NCBI GenBank assembly: GCA_016702705.1
Contig: JADJDM010000012.1
Location: 178,249 to 242,248 of the forward strand
Length of the DNA: 64,000 nt
Source of the DNA: Bacteroidota bacterium
GTDB lineage: Bacteria > Bacteroidota > Bacteroidia > B-17B0 > Aurantibacillaceae
Direction: 5' to 3'
The notes below the pieces were generated by a model. The model did not search any database. It was not told the DNA's origin and saw nothing but the letters and a program-made list of their open reading frames with translations. The translations under genes and the position numbers were made by a program. Positions 15,672 through 24,733 of the stretch are shown one piece after another. Position 1 is the stretch's first letter. Each line of letters begins with the position of its first letter.

Positions 15672-16774
15672 TACTACTTGCATACATACTCATTAGTATT
15701 GTTTCCATATATACTTTGTGGTTATTAATTATTGCAATTTTTTGGGGTAAGCATGAAGAAAGAATACAAGTAATTTCAAATGCACCAGTTAGTATTATTA
15801 TTCCTTTTCGTAATGAAGAAAACAATTTACTAAACTGTACCGAAAGCATAAAAAATCAAGCTTACGAGCAAGATAAAATTGAAATTATTTTTGTTAACGA
15901 CCATTCAACTGATAGCAGTGCGGCCATTCTCAGCGATATTCCAAACATCACACTGCTCTCACTTCCAGAAAATCTTGTTGGCAAAAAAAACGCAATTACT
16001 CATGGGATAAACAATGCGAAAAATGAAATTATAATTACTGTTGATGCTGATATTGTTGCTGATGAAAATTGGTTATCTACTATGGTATCCAAACAACAAC
16101 AAACAAATGCGCCGATGGTAATTGGGCAAGTTAAATTGGAAGGAATTAATAATTTCACCAACGCAATTCAACTACTTGAACACTTTGCAATAACTATTGT
16201 TGGCGGTGGAACAGCAAAAATGAACAGTCCAATTTTATGCAACGGGGCAAATTTATTATTTACAAAAACTGCTTTTGAAAAAGTAAATGGATATGAAGGA
16301 AATAAAAACATAGCCTCAGGTGATGATGTGTTTTTATTGAATAAAATAAAGGAAACGTACCCAAATCAAATTGCCTATTTAAAAAATACTAATGCAGCAG
16401 TTACATGCAAAACCGAAACTTCTTTAAACTCAGCAATAAAACAACGGATACGCTGGGCAGGCAAAAACAAACACAACAACAATCCTATTAATGCTTTTAC
16501 AGGATTAATCATTGTAGCAACCAATATTTCGTGGCCTATTTTGGGGCTTTTATCTGTTTTTAATGCTCAGTTGACCAAATATTTCTTAATTAGCCTCTTA
16601 ATGAAGTGCATAATTGATTTTTTGTTATTATTTTTAGCTTCGTCTTTTTACCGACAAAAGAAATTGCTTTGGTGGTTTCCTTTGTTTTTTTGTTTTTATC
16701 CAATAGAACTAATAGTGATATTTTTTTCTTCCTTGGTAACAAAACAAAAATGGAAAGACAGAATTATAAATTAA
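15668..16774 (+). CDS. Membrane glycosyltransferase family 2
   Basis: A 368-residue GT2. An N-terminal helix (about 1-22) precedes the GT-A catalytic domain: PVSIIIPFRNEENNL, IIFVNDHSTDSS, VDADIVADENW (DXD-like), and KQRIRWAGKNK (QxxRW equivalent). C-terminal helices (about 275-355) follow. It uses a nucleotide sugar to glycosylate a lipid or polysaccharide; the acceptor is unknown. Start TTG 15668, translationally coupled to the YbhN-like gene. Confidence 0.9.
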   Translation: MILLAYILISIVSIYTLWLLIIAIFWGKHEERIQVISNAPVSIIIPFRNEENNLLNCTESIKNQAYEQDKIEIIFVNDHSTDSSAAILSDIPNITLLSLPENLVGKKNAITHGINNAKNEIIITVDADIVADENWLSTMVSKQQQTNAPMVIGQVKLEGINNFTNAIQLLEHFAITIVGGGTAKMNSPILCNGANLLFTKTAFEKVNGYEGNKNIASGDDVFLLNKIKETYPNQIAYLKNTNAAVTCKTETSLNSAIKQRIRWAGKNKHNNNPINAFTGLIIVATNISWPILGLLSVFNAQLTKYFLISLLMKCIIDFLLLFLASSFYRQKKLLWWFPLFFCFYPIELIVIFFSSLVTKQKWKDRIIN

Positions 16775-16777
16775 TTT

Positions 16778-18028
16778 GTGATAAAAAGTAAACTAGATAA
16801 ATCTAACTCGCTTGGGCAAATTGCCTGGAAGAGATTCAGAAAGAATAAACTTGCAATGTTTGGTTTAACCATCATTGTAATTTCTGTTGTGATTTTTATT
16901 TTAGGATATCTAATTAGCCCCGATTCTTCTCCTGATGCAAATGAACAAAAACCTGAACTTCAAATTAAGAAACCAGGCTTTGCAATTAAGCTTTTAAAAA
17001 TCCGCAAAAACGAACCTGATCATAGCGTGAATTTTTTAGTGAGAATGGTTAATGGTGAGCAAAACAATTTCACTTACGTTACTGTTTATGACTACACTTT
17101 TTCTGGAAACGATATTGTTGTTGAGGAATACACTGGTAATGAGCCAAACAGAGGAACAAAAATAAGGTATAATCTTGCAGATGTTGTTTACTCGATTAAC
17201 TCCAACCTTCCAATTAAAAATGATGAAAAAAATGGAATCATTGAGTTTTACCAATACGAGAGTAATCAAAAAATTGGCGTGTCGGTAAAAGACATGCAAA
17301 CCGCAATTGAAAAAGACCATTTAATTACCAAAAAATATTTATTAGGAACCGATCGTTTAGGAAGAGACTTATTAAGCCGTATGCTCATTGGAACACGTGT
17401 TTCATTAAGTGTTGGTTTTATTGCAGTATTTATTTCCCTTTTCTTAGGAGTTTTCTTAGGAGCAATTGCAGGATACTTTAGAGGCTGGGTGGATGATTTT
17501 ATAATGTGGTTAATTAACGTTGTTTGGTCTATACCAACATTATTATTAGTAATTGCTATTACATTAGTTTTAGGAAAAGGATTTTGGCAAGTGTTTGTTG
17601 CGGTTGGATTAACTATGTGGGTAGAGGTTGCTCGTATTGTGCGCGGACAAGTACTTTCATTACGTGAAAAAGAATTTATTGAAGCAGGTCGGGCATTAGG
17701 ATTTAAAAACAATCGTTTAATTTTACGACATGTTTTACCAAATATTATGGGGCCAGTAATTGTAATTGCTGCATCAAACTTTGCAAGTGCTATTTTAACC
17801 GAAGCAAGTTTAAGTTTCTTAGGAATTGGTGCTCAACCACCAAAAGCAAGTTGGGGAAAAATGATTAACGACCATTGGGCATACATTTTTACTTCAGATG
17901 CATTCCATTTAACCTTTATTCCAGGAGCATCCATTATGATCATGGTACTTGCCTTTATGTTGGTAGGTAATGGATTGCGTGATGCATTGGATTCTAAGTC
18001 GATTGATGCGAAGGCTACTGTTGGGTAA
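16778..18028 (+). CDS. ABC transporter permease of the DppC/OppC type
   Basis: A 416-residue inner-membrane permease. TM1 is at about 27-48. A soluble stretch of about 140 residues (50-190) follows, then the conserved YLLGTDRLGRDLLSRMLIGTR segment and the transport domain with the EAA loop EAGRALGFKNNRLILRHVLPN. The end reads LSFLGIGAQPPKASWGKMI...GLRDALD, as in peptide permeases. The extra-cytoplasmic insertion is much larger than in E. coli DppC. No DppB, ATPase or binding-protein gene is nearby, so its partners must lie elsewhere. Start GTG 16778, three bases after the glycosyltransferase stop. Confidence 0.9.
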   Translation: MIKSKLDKSNSLGQIAWKRFRKNKLAMFGLTIIVISVVIFILGYLISPDSSPDANEQKPELQIKKPGFAIKLLKIRKNEPDHSVNFLVRMVNGEQNNFTYVTVYDYTFSGNDIVVEEYTGNEPNRGTKIRYNLADVVYSINSNLPIKNDEKNGIIEFYQYESNQKIGVSVKDMQTAIEKDHLITKKYLLGTDRLGRDLLSRMLIGTRVSLSVGFIAVFISLFLGVFLGAIAGYFRGWVDDFIMWLINVVWSIPTLLLVIAITLVLGKGFWQVFVAVGLTMWVEVARIVRGQVLSLREKEFIEAGRALGFKNNRLILRHVLPNIMGPVIVIAASNFASAILTEASLSFLGIGAQPPKASWGKMINDHWAYIFTSDAFHLTFIPGASIMIMVLAFMLVGNGLRDALDSKSIDAKATVG

Positions 18029-18034
18029 TCTAAA

Positions 18035-18403
18035 TTAAGCCCTCGGCTTTTTCCTTTTCAAAAACTCTTCAAGTAATTCAGGTGGACGAGCAATAATAGC
18101 ACCATAACCATCAACAACAATTGGACGTTCTATCAAAATTGGGTTTTCGGAAAGAATTGTAATCCATTCTGTTTCGGTAAATTTTTTGTCTTTAAATTTT
18201 TCTAAAAAAATCGGTTCCTTTTTTCTAACTAATTCAGATGCCTTTATGCCCAGCTTTGCTAATAAATCTTTTAATTGTTTTTTAGTTGGAGGTGTTTTTA
18301 AATAATCGTATATAACAACATCAACTCCTTTTGTGTTTAAGATGTCTAATGCGCAACGACTTTTACTGCATCGTGTATTGTGATATATTTCTATTTTGCT
18401 CAT
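18035..18403 (-). CDS. ArsC-family reductase (arsenate reductase-like)
   Basis: 122 residues with Cys12 in HNTRCSKSRCAL and a C-terminal ERPIVVDGYGAIIARPPE segment, matching glutaredoxin-dependent ArsC. It would reduce arsenate to arsenite in the cytoplasm. The family also includes Spx/YffB-like proteins, and no ars operon genes are nearby. The reaction is therefore probable rather than certain. Its start overlaps the stop of the upstream gene by one base. Confidence 0.88.
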   Translation of the reverse strand: MSKIEIYHNTRCSKSRCALDILNTKGVDVVIYDYLKTPPTKKQLKDLLAKLGIKASELVRKKEPIFLEKFKDKKFTETEWITILSENPILIERPIVVDGYGAIIARPPELLEEFLKRKKPRA

Positions 18404-18969
18404 TATTTCTTCATTACACTTAATACATTCGACAAAATTAATTTCTCTTTTAATCTATATTGTTCTGATATTTTTCTTCCGTTTACAATCAACTGCGGAC
18501 TGTTGCTTTCAACTACCTTAAAATCGTATTCATTAATTGATAAACATTTTTTTTCGTAAGCTGCCACCAACAATACATCTGAAAAAGGCATAATGGTATC
18601 CTTATCTAACTTAAATTCCCAATAAGGCTTTTCAACCATTTTTAAATAAGCGAATTTTTTATTTGGGTAATAAGTTGTAGGAGACGAATAGTGCTTGAAA
18701 ACATAAGTACTGTTTACTAATTGTATTTTTATTTTCTCAGTTAAGCTTACAAATTGGTCTTTGGCTTTCATCTTTATTTTTTGCCCCGATGCTAAAACCA
18801 GTTCTTGCTCTTTTAAAGGGACCACATTACATTGATATAAAATTAATGAGTCGCCTTCTTTTAATTTCGCTATAGATGTACTCTTTAAATGCTCAGGAAA
18901 TTCTGCAGGTGCTTTTATCCATAACAAGCCTGTAATTAAAGAAAAAAATAAGATGGATAGATTTATCAT
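18403..18969 (-). CDS. Exported protein of unknown function
   Basis: 188 residues with an N-terminal hydrophobic segment (about 1-17). I do not recognise the family. Its first half is beta-rich (SLILYQCNVVPLKEQELVLASGQKI) and its end reads QYRLKEKLILSNVLSVMKK. It is transcribed with the ArsC-family gene (one-base overlap), but nothing links the functions. Confidence 0.7.
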   Translation of the reverse strand: MINLSILFFSLITGLLWIKAPAEFPEHLKSTSIAKLKEGDSLILYQCNVVPLKEQELVLASGQKIKMKAKDQFVSLTEKIKIQLVNSTYVFKHYSSPTTYYPNKKFAYLKMVEKPYWEFKLDKDTIMPFSDVLLVAAYEKKCLSINEYDFKVVESNSPQLIVNGRKISEQYRLKEKLILSNVLSVMKK

Positions 18970-19052
18970 AGCATCTAAAGTACGAAAAGGTTTTGTTTTG
19001 CGAAATTAATTTTTTAGGTAGTTTAATAAATTTCCTTTTGTGGTTGAACTTT

Positions 19053-19177
19053 AATGCTTGCAAAAAAATGTTAGATACGAGGCGTTTTCAAAGTATTGAA
19101 ATTGGGAGTTTGCTTGTGTAAATGACCAATTTAAATACTGAAAACAACGACGCAGATGACGCTTTTTTGCAAGCATT
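19053..19177. repeat. 121-bp foldback repeat, copy 1
   Basis: The core 19055-19175 matches 56289-56409 at 110 of 121 positions with no gaps. The ends are inverted (AATGCTTGCAAAAAA / TTTTTTGCAAGCATT), and the two halves are imperfect reverse complements almost to the centre, so one transcript could fold into a long hairpin. It carries no gene; a short open frame crossing it is spurious. It resembles a MITE-like or REP-like dispersed element. It occupies the intergenic space upstream of the DUF4349 gene. Confidence 0.85.
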
Positions 19178-19236
19178 ATTTAACATTTTTTCGGTTACTT
19201 ATTTTAAGAAGAGTGAATTAAAACAAAACAAACGCC

Positions 19237-20208
19237 ATGAAAAATCATCACACCACAAGCAAAAGCATTATTGCAGCAATTACAGTACTTACATTTCTAA
19301 TATTCTCTTGCGCACCAAGTAGAGAAGAAAAATCCATGAGTGGAGATTACAACTATGCAGAAGCTACAGAGCAAGCAAAGATGGATTCGGCAAGTCCTAA
19401 CATGCTTAATTCTTCTGCAGTAATTGGAGCTACCAAGGATTCATCCCACGTATTTATGCGAAACGCGGATATAAAATTTAGTGTGAAAGATGTGCGCAAA
19501 GCAACGCATAATATAGAACACATCATTCGCAAATACGATGGCTTTATAACCTATACAAACCTTGCTGGAACCAAAATAAAAAACAATAGTGTGCGTGTTA
19601 CTGAAGACAGTGTTACAAATGTTTACAATTCGAATGTGTGGAACGAGATTACTCTACGTGTCCCAAATGCTAACCTAGATAGCGCTCTAATTGAAATGGA
19701 CAAATTGGTTGACTTCCTTGATTCGAGAACGATTACAGCTGATGATGTGAAATTAAAATTGGTAGCAGCACAACTCAATACTAAACGCAATCAAAAAATG
19801 CTGGGCAAATTAGATAAGACCATTGATAAACAAGGAAAAAAATTGCCAGAAACAATTGATGGATTAAACACGCTTGATTACACACAATTAGTGCAGGATG
19901 AACAACAGTTGAATCTATTGGATTTAAAAGATAAGGTTTCCTATTGTACAGTAAAATTATACATCTACCAATCCGAAACAACTACTTACGAAACAATTAT
20001 GTTACCTGCAGAAATTACACCTTACACGCCTTCATTTACAAGTAAAATGGCTGATGCAGGAAATCTGGGGTGGAATATTTTACAAGGTATTCTTATGTTT
20101 TTTGTTGCAATTTGGCCTTTTGTTTTTCTATTTGTAGTTATTTGGTTTATTGTAAAATGGCTTATTAAAACAAAAATATTGAGTAAAGTGTTTAGTCTTA
20201 AAGCATAG
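19237..20208 (+). CDS. DUF4349 lipoprotein
   Basis: 323 residues. A lipoprotein signal has its Cys in LIFSCAPS (about residue 25). The DUF4349 domain covers about 70-300: FMRNADIKFSVKDVRKATHNIEHIIRKYDGFI, NVWNEITLRVPNANLD, a coiled-coil-like middle, and a C-terminal transmembrane helix (about 290-312). The family is widespread and uncharacterised; an envelope role is likely from topology alone. A strong terminator follows. Confidence 0.88.
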   Translation: MKNHHTTSKSIIAAITVLTFLIFSCAPSREEKSMSGDYNYAEATEQAKMDSASPNMLNSSAVIGATKDSSHVFMRNADIKFSVKDVRKATHNIEHIIRKYDGFITYTNLAGTKIKNNSVRVTEDSVTNVYNSNVWNEITLRVPNANLDSALIEMDKLVDFLDSRTITADDVKLKLVAAQLNTKRNQKMLGKLDKTIDKQGKKLPETIDGLNTLDYTQLVQDEQQLNLLDLKDKVSYCTVKLYIYQSETTTYETIMLPAEITPYTPSFTSKMADAGNLGWNILQGILMFFVAIWPFVFLFVVIWFIVKWLIKTKILSKVFSLKA

Positions 20209-20236
20209 AATAAACCCTGTTTCCAAATTAATTTTT

Positions 20237-20283
20237 ACAGCGAAATAAATCTTAAATTGCGGTTTATTTCGCTGTATTTTTTT
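20237..20283 (+). terminator. Terminator after the DUF4349 gene
   Basis: A 13-bp perfect stem (ACAGCGAAATAAA / TTTATTTCGCTGT) with a 13-base loop and a following T7 run. Confidence 0.9.
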
Positions 20284-20291
20284 GATTCAAT

Positions 20292-21698
20292 ATGATTGCT
20301 AAAAAGCATATTCGCTATTTTTTTTATTTGTGTTATACACTTATTGTTGTTTCGTGCAGTAATAATAATGAAAATATACGTGAGGTTGAAAAACCAAATG
20401 ATACTCTTGTTACTTATTCAGAACATATTGCTCCAATAATTTACAAAAACTGTGTTACTTGTCATCGTCCAGGAGAAGCTGGCCCGTTTAATTTACTTAC
20501 CTACAATGATGCTCTAAAAGCTGCAAATAAAATAAAATTTGTAACCGAAACTCGCTACATGCCGCCTTGGCCTGCCGATCCTAATTACACACATTTTATT
20601 GGAGAGCGAACATTGAGTAATGAAGAAATCAAACTTATTCAAAACTGGGTAAAACAAGGTAAACTCCAAGGTGATTCAACTAAAGCACCGCCGCTACCTG
20701 TATTTTACGAAGGATCCTTTTTTGGTAAACCTGATTTGGTTATTAAACTACAAGAACCAGTTTTATTAAAAGGAAATGGTGCCGATCATTTTTTAACCGT
20801 AAAACTCCCATACTCTATAGAGAAAGACACTTTTGTTAGATACTTTGAGTTTGTGCCTAACAAAAGAAAATTTGTTCATCATGTTAATGGACACTTAATT
20901 GGTTACAATGAGAACAGAACTTTTAATCATTTTAAAGGAGCCTCGGCGTTGCCTGATGTAAGAACTAATTTTAAAGAACAGTTTTCTAAAATGAATTTGA
21001 ATTACACAGATAAATTACAACCCGAATTTCCCTTACTTAACCCAAACACTGTTTATTATTTACCAGGCTTTTCACCTCCTGTTTACCCTGATAACATTGG
21101 TGGTTACACTCTTAAAAAAAACGGGGCAATTTTATTAGCAAATGTGCATTACGGTCCAACTAATAAAGATCTTTACGACTCATCATACATCAATGTTTTC
21201 TTTTCACCATTCTCACCTAAACGTCCTATAAAAGAATTGCAATTAGGCACTTTTGGAATTGCTCCCATTGTTCCCGAGCTAGTTATTAAACCCGAACAAA
21301 TTCAAACCTTCCATACACAATGGCAAACACCCGAAGATATTTCATTATTATCGGTTAATCCGCACATGCATTTAGTAGGAAAAAAAATGTGGGCTTTTGC
21401 AATTAAACCAAACGGAGATACTATCCCAATTATTAAAATAAATAATTGGGATTTTAGATGGCAGTATTATTATACGTTTCCAAAGATTAAAAAAATCCCA
21501 GCGGGTAGCACTTTGCATGTATATGCTACTTATGACAACACTTCTAAAAATCCAAATAACCCTTATCACCCACCACGAGAGATAAGTGAGGGTGAAGGCA
21601 ATGAAAGCATGCAAACCACCGAGGAAATGTTACAATTTATTTTCACTTACTTGCCTTATCAGCCAGGCGATGAAAATATTAGTTTAGAAAAGAAATAA
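20292..21698 (+). CDS. Lipoprotein with cytochrome c domain and copper type II monooxygenase-like domain
   Basis: 468 residues. A lipoprotein signal (VVSCSNN, Cys about 22) is followed by a cytochrome c domain with one heme site CVTCH (about residue 57) and MPPWPADP. A larger C-terminal region follows with FVHHVNGHLIG (about 200) and SVNPHMHLVGKKMWAFA (about 365). Paired HH and HxH metal motifs of this kind resemble copper type II, ascorbate-dependent monooxygenase (PHM/DBM) domains. The combination is known in Bacteroidota and Planctomycetes, but substrates are unknown. It probably works in the periplasm or at the outer membrane. Confidence 0.8.
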   Translation: MIAKKHIRYFFYLCYTLIVVSCSNNNENIREVEKPNDTLVTYSEHIAPIIYKNCVTCHRPGEAGPFNLLTYNDALKAANKIKFVTETRYMPPWPADPNYTHFIGERTLSNEEIKLIQNWVKQGKLQGDSTKAPPLPVFYEGSFFGKPDLVIKLQEPVLLKGNGADHFLTVKLPYSIEKDTFVRYFEFVPNKRKFVHHVNGHLIGYNENRTFNHFKGASALPDVRTNFKEQFSKMNLNYTDKLQPEFPLLNPNTVYYLPGFSPPVYPDNIGGYTLKKNGAILLANVHYGPTNKDLYDSSYINVFFSPFSPKRPIKELQLGTFGIAPIVPELVIKPEQIQTFHTQWQTPEDISLLSVNPHMHLVGKKMWAFAIKPNGDTIPIIKINNWDFRWQYYYTFPKIKKIPAGSTLHVYATYDNTSKNPNNPYHPPREISEGEGNESMQTTEEMLQFIFTYLPYQPGDENISLEKK

Positions 21699-21711
21699 TT
21701 ACAATTATAAA

Positions 21712-22329
21712 TTAGTCTTGATAAGGAAGCGCGCTATTCTCATCATCTTTTCTTCGCTTATCACCAAGGTAAGCGCCTGAGAAATACAATTCTAAACGAA
21801 GCCCGTAAACACTTTGATATTTATTAATATCGCTAAACAAACAAATACCAATACCTAAGTCATATTTATACTTATATGTAAACTGAACAGCGGCATGAAT
21901 TCCAAGTGGATTTAGCGTGCGCGATCTCGTTTCTTTTAAAACCGTGTCAACAAAAGGTCTATTTATAAATGCATAAGAACCTCCTAGATAACCTGCCAAA
22001 TTAAATTTTTTCAACTCAAATCGCTTTCCAACTGCGGTATGAATTTGTAAATGATTGTAATTTCCGAAATAAGGACCCGCTAAAAACAAACCTGATTGAA
22101 AATAAATTTGTTGTATATGATAATTAAAATCTGCTCCAATATTCAAATTTGTGTTTTGAATAAAGTTATTGTAACAAGAGCCTCCGCCTACAGTGATATA
22201 ATTATTAAATACACTATAACGCTTTCCATCATAAGTAATTTCCTTTTTTCTGTCGTATTCCCCTTTAGGTTGAGAAAAAACACTCAAACTAAAAGCTAAA
22301 GAAATTATTATAAAAAATTTAAACTTCAT
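21712..22329 (-). CDS. Outer-membrane-like beta protein of unknown function
   Basis: 205 residues from ATG 22329, with a signal peptide (ends SVFSQ). The alternating aromatic and glycine-rich pattern (GGGSCYNNF, IGADFNYHIQQIYFQSGLFLAGPYFGNYN, YGLRLELYFSGAYLG) fits a small outer-membrane beta barrel. No family name is recognised. A -7 box lies 6 bases upstream of the start. Confidence 0.72.
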   Translation of the reverse strand: MKFKFFIIISLAFSLSVFSQPKGEYDRKKEITYDGKRYSVFNNYITVGGGSCYNNFIQNTNLNIGADFNYHIQQIYFQSGLFLAGPYFGNYNHLQIHTAVGKRFELKKFNLAGYLGGSYAFINRPFVDTVLKETRSRTLNPLGIHAAVQFTYKYKYDLGIGICLFSDINKYQSVYGLRLELYFSGAYLGDKRRKDDENSALPYQD

Positions 22330-22335
22330 TTGTCG

Positions 22336-22343
22336 CAAAGGTA
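22336..22343 (-). promoter_or_regulatory. -7 box of the 22.3-kb minus-strand gene
   Basis: TACCTTTG on the minus strand matches TAnnTTTG exactly, with TTG about 22 bases further upstream. Six bases separate it from the ATG, so the transcript may have almost no leader. Confidence 0.6.
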
Positions 22344-22449
22344 CTACTATTTTGGTTTTTTAAGTCAATTGCAATATAACGATTTAGGTCTAAATAAATT
22401 GTAATAGATTAGTAATACACTAAAATCCTTTGTAATTTCGTTATATAAT

Positions 22450-23088
22450 ATGAAACGAATAAAAATACTCATTTTACTATTAACTATTTTGCTAGTTAAT
22501 GATTCGCTTGTTGCTCAAAGTAAAAACGAAAGTGGACAATTCACTTTAGGCGTTAGAAGCACTTCTAGTCTATTTACAGACGCGGGCTCCCCAGGTTCCG
22601 GAATTGGCGGCATGTTTAGGATAAGAATGGGAAAACGAGTAAACACTGAGTGGTTTGCTGATTATCTTACAACAAATTTACAAAACCTAGGTTACAGAAG
22701 AGATGGGCACATTGGATGGTCGGTGTTGTTTTATTTAAGTAAAGAACCGATGCAAGCAAAAAAACTATCTCCTTTTCTAATTGCAGGTCATTGTTTTGAT
22801 TATACAAAAGTGTATGTTTTATCCGACAAAAAAAGTGAAGATAGATGGAGCAGTGCAGTGCAAATGGGTGTTGGCACGCATTATAATCTATCTGAAAAAT
22901 TTGATGTTTCCTTAACGGCTCAATACATGAGTCATTTAGGCGCAGATTTGCATTCACATATTGAAGAAGAAAATGGAGTAAAAAAATTGGAGATTGCAAA
23001 GCATGGGGGTGCGGGATTAGAGGGACATTTATTAATCACACTAAGTTTAAATTACAGACTAGGAAATTTATGGCGTTCAAAAAAATAA
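22450..23088 (+). CDS. Exported beta-barrel-like protein
   Basis: 212 residues with a signal peptide (ends VAQS, about 23). The body is rich in barrel-type strands (FTLGVRSTSSLFTDAGSPGSGIGGMFRIRMGK, VQMGVGTHYNLSEKFDVSLTAQYMSHLGADLHSH) and ends NYRLGNLW. The family is unknown. The last 19 bases overlap the next gene in another frame, so the two are co-translated. Confidence 0.75.
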   Translation: MKRIKILILLLTILLVNDSLVAQSKNESGQFTLGVRSTSSLFTDAGSPGSGIGGMFRIRMGKRVNTEWFADYLTTNLQNLGYRRDGHIGWSVLFYLSKEPMQAKKLSPFLIAGHCFDYTKVYVLSDKKSEDRWSSAVQMGVGTHYNLSEKFDVSLTAQYMSHLGADLHSHIEEENGVKKLEIAKHGGAGLEGHLLITLSLNYRLGNLWRSKK

Positions 23089-23636
23089 TATTAGTATTAA
23101 TACTTGCAGGTAGTTTTGGAGAAGTTTTTTCACAAGAAGACAGCAAAGATTATGTTCATAAAGGATTAGTTCGTACAACACTAACTTTTGCAACTGGGTT
23201 TATGCCTAAACAAAAAATTAATAATTTATACTTAACTGGAAACATTGAGTATTATGCCGATTCAAAGATTTCCTTTAGAGGAGATGGAATGTATTTTTTT
23301 AATTCGATGAATCAGGATAAAACCCTAAAACAAAATCATAGTTTGTATGGTGGAGCGGCATACCATTTTCCTAAAAACAATTTCGACCCATTTATTGGAT
23401 TACAAACTGGATTAGCAATTTCTCAATTAGGAAGTTTATACCAGGATTCGCCAAAAACAGAAACAGCATATAATCCCTTAGTTTCACCAATTGTTGGATT
23501 CAATTATTACGCTCAAAATTGGTTTCATTTATTTATAAATGCACGATACAATTTTGGCAAACACCTTTCTGGCGATGCTATTATGCCAATGAATGAACTA
23601 AGTTTTTCCTTTGGTTTAGGATTTAATATTAACTAA
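23070..23636 (+). CDS. Exported beta-barrel-like protein
   Basis: 188 residues with a signal peptide (ends VFSQ, about 21). Barrel-like strands include VRTTLTFATGFMP, NLYLTGNIEYYADSK, PFIGLQTGLAIS and SFSFGLGFNIN; the last ends in an aromatic/Asn end typical of outer-membrane proteins. It overlaps the preceding gene by 19 bases and the convergent yraN-like gene by 8. The function is unknown; the pair may form one envelope unit. Confidence 0.75.
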   Translation: MAFKKIILVLILAGSFGEVFSQEDSKDYVHKGLVRTTLTFATGFMPKQKINNLYLTGNIEYYADSKISFRGDGMYFFNSMNQDKTLKQNHSLYGGAAYHFPKNNFDPFIGLQTGLAISQLGSLYQDSPKTETAYNPLVSPIVGFNYYAQNWFHLFINARYNFGKHLSGDAIMPMNELSFSFGLGFNIN

Positions 23637-23994
23637 CAATGGGATAAAACGCATCTTTTATATGCTCAATTTTTTCCTGATTATTATCATATAATACAGA
23701 GACAATATCAAATCGAATTTCATTTTCTAAGTTCTTTTGATTTACGTATTCATTAATAGCTTTAATTAAAAATCGCTGCTTTTTCTTATCCACAAATACA
23801 TCAGGAGCACCAAAAGTATCTGATTTTCTGGTTTTCACTTCTATAACCACTAAGGTGTCTCCATCTTTGGCAATAATATCTATTTCCAATTTTCGGAATC
23901 GCCAATTCAGTTCCAAAACTTCATATCCTAAGTTTTTTAAGAATTTTAGGGCAATTTCCTCTCCAATTTTGCCTATTTCGTTGTGTAAAGCCAT
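23629..23994 (-). CDS. YraN/UPF0102 endonuclease-fold protein
   Basis: 121 residues with the UPF0102 pattern GKIGEEIALKFLKNLGYEVLELNWR, ELDIIAKDGDTLVVIEVKTRKS (PD-(D/E)XK-type core D..ExK). Length is normal. The family has a Holliday-junction-resolvase-like fold; its cellular role is unsettled. Confidence 0.93.
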   Translation of the reverse strand: MALHNEIGKIGEEIALKFLKNLGYEVLELNWRFRKLEIDIIAKDGDTLVVIEVKTRKSDTFGAPDVFVDKKKQRFLIKAINEYVNQKNLENEIRFDIVSVLYDNNQEKIEHIKDAFYPIVS

Positions 23995-24082
23995 TATTTT
24001 TTTGATTTGTTAAATCATCTCTTTATATTAGCTAAAATTTTTAGCACGATAATTGTAAATCTAATTCAAAATTCAATATAAA

Positions 24083-24715
24083 ATGAAAAAAATTGCACTT
24101 TTTGTAACCGGTTTAGTTCTTTCCGTAACTGCTTTCGCTCAATTTGAGGGTAGCATCGAGTTTAAAATGGAAACTAAAAAAGACACTACTACTAATATTT
24201 ATTACGTAAAAGGTGATCATGTTAAATTAGACCAACTTGGTAAAAAAACAGGAAAAGTTGAAGGAAGCTTTGTTTTCGACATGAGTAATAAACAAATTAA
24301 GTTTGTAAACCCTGCGCGTAAAGTATGGGGTGAACATAAATCAGAAACTCCTCCTGTAATAAAGGGAAAATGTGAAACAACTAAAACAAAAAACACTAAA
24401 ACGTTTTTAGGAAAAAAGTGTACTGAATACGTTGTAAAAAACACAGAAGAAAACACTCAAATTAGCTATTGGATTACAAGCGATAAATTTGATTTCTTTG
24501 TTCCTGTTGTGAAAATGTGGAATCGCAAAGACAAACAATCTATTTACTTTAACCAAATCAAAGATTTACCAAAAGGAGCAATGCCAATGGCTTCATACGA
24601 AACTACAATTGATGGTAAAGCTGTAAGTAAATTAGAAATGACAAAAATTGAAAAGAAAACGCTTGAATTAACTCAAGTTTCTGTTCCTGCTGATTACAAA
24701 AAGTTTGAGCAATAA
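24083..24715 (+). CDS. DUF4412 exported protein
   Basis: 210 residues with a signal peptide (ends AFAQ, 19). The family pattern is FEGSIEFKMETK at the mature start, a MSNKQIKFVNPARKVW middle and KTFLGKKCTEYVVK. The fold resembles LolA/LolB-like lipid-binding proteins, but function is unproven. Monocistronic, followed by a strong terminator. Confidence 0.85.
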   Translation: MKKIALFVTGLVLSVTAFAQFEGSIEFKMETKKDTTTNIYYVKGDHVKLDQLGKKTGKVEGSFVFDMSNKQIKFVNPARKVWGEHKSETPPVIKGKCETTKTKNTKTFLGKKCTEYVVKNTEENTQISYWITSDKFDFFVPVVKMWNRKDKQSIYFNQIKDLPKGAMPMASYETTIDGKAVSKLEMTKIEKKTLELTQVSVPADYKKFEQ

Positions 24716-24733
24716 TATTTAATACCGCATAAC

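Noticed and set aside
18035..18403. Arsenic resistance operon
   Set aside because: Only the ArsC-like gene is present; arsR, arsB and acr3 are absent, so an operon cannot be claimed.
19122..19322. 66-codon open frame crossing the first foldback repeat
   Set aside because: Its start lies in the repeat, and it ends inside the DUF4349 gene in another frame. It matches nothing.
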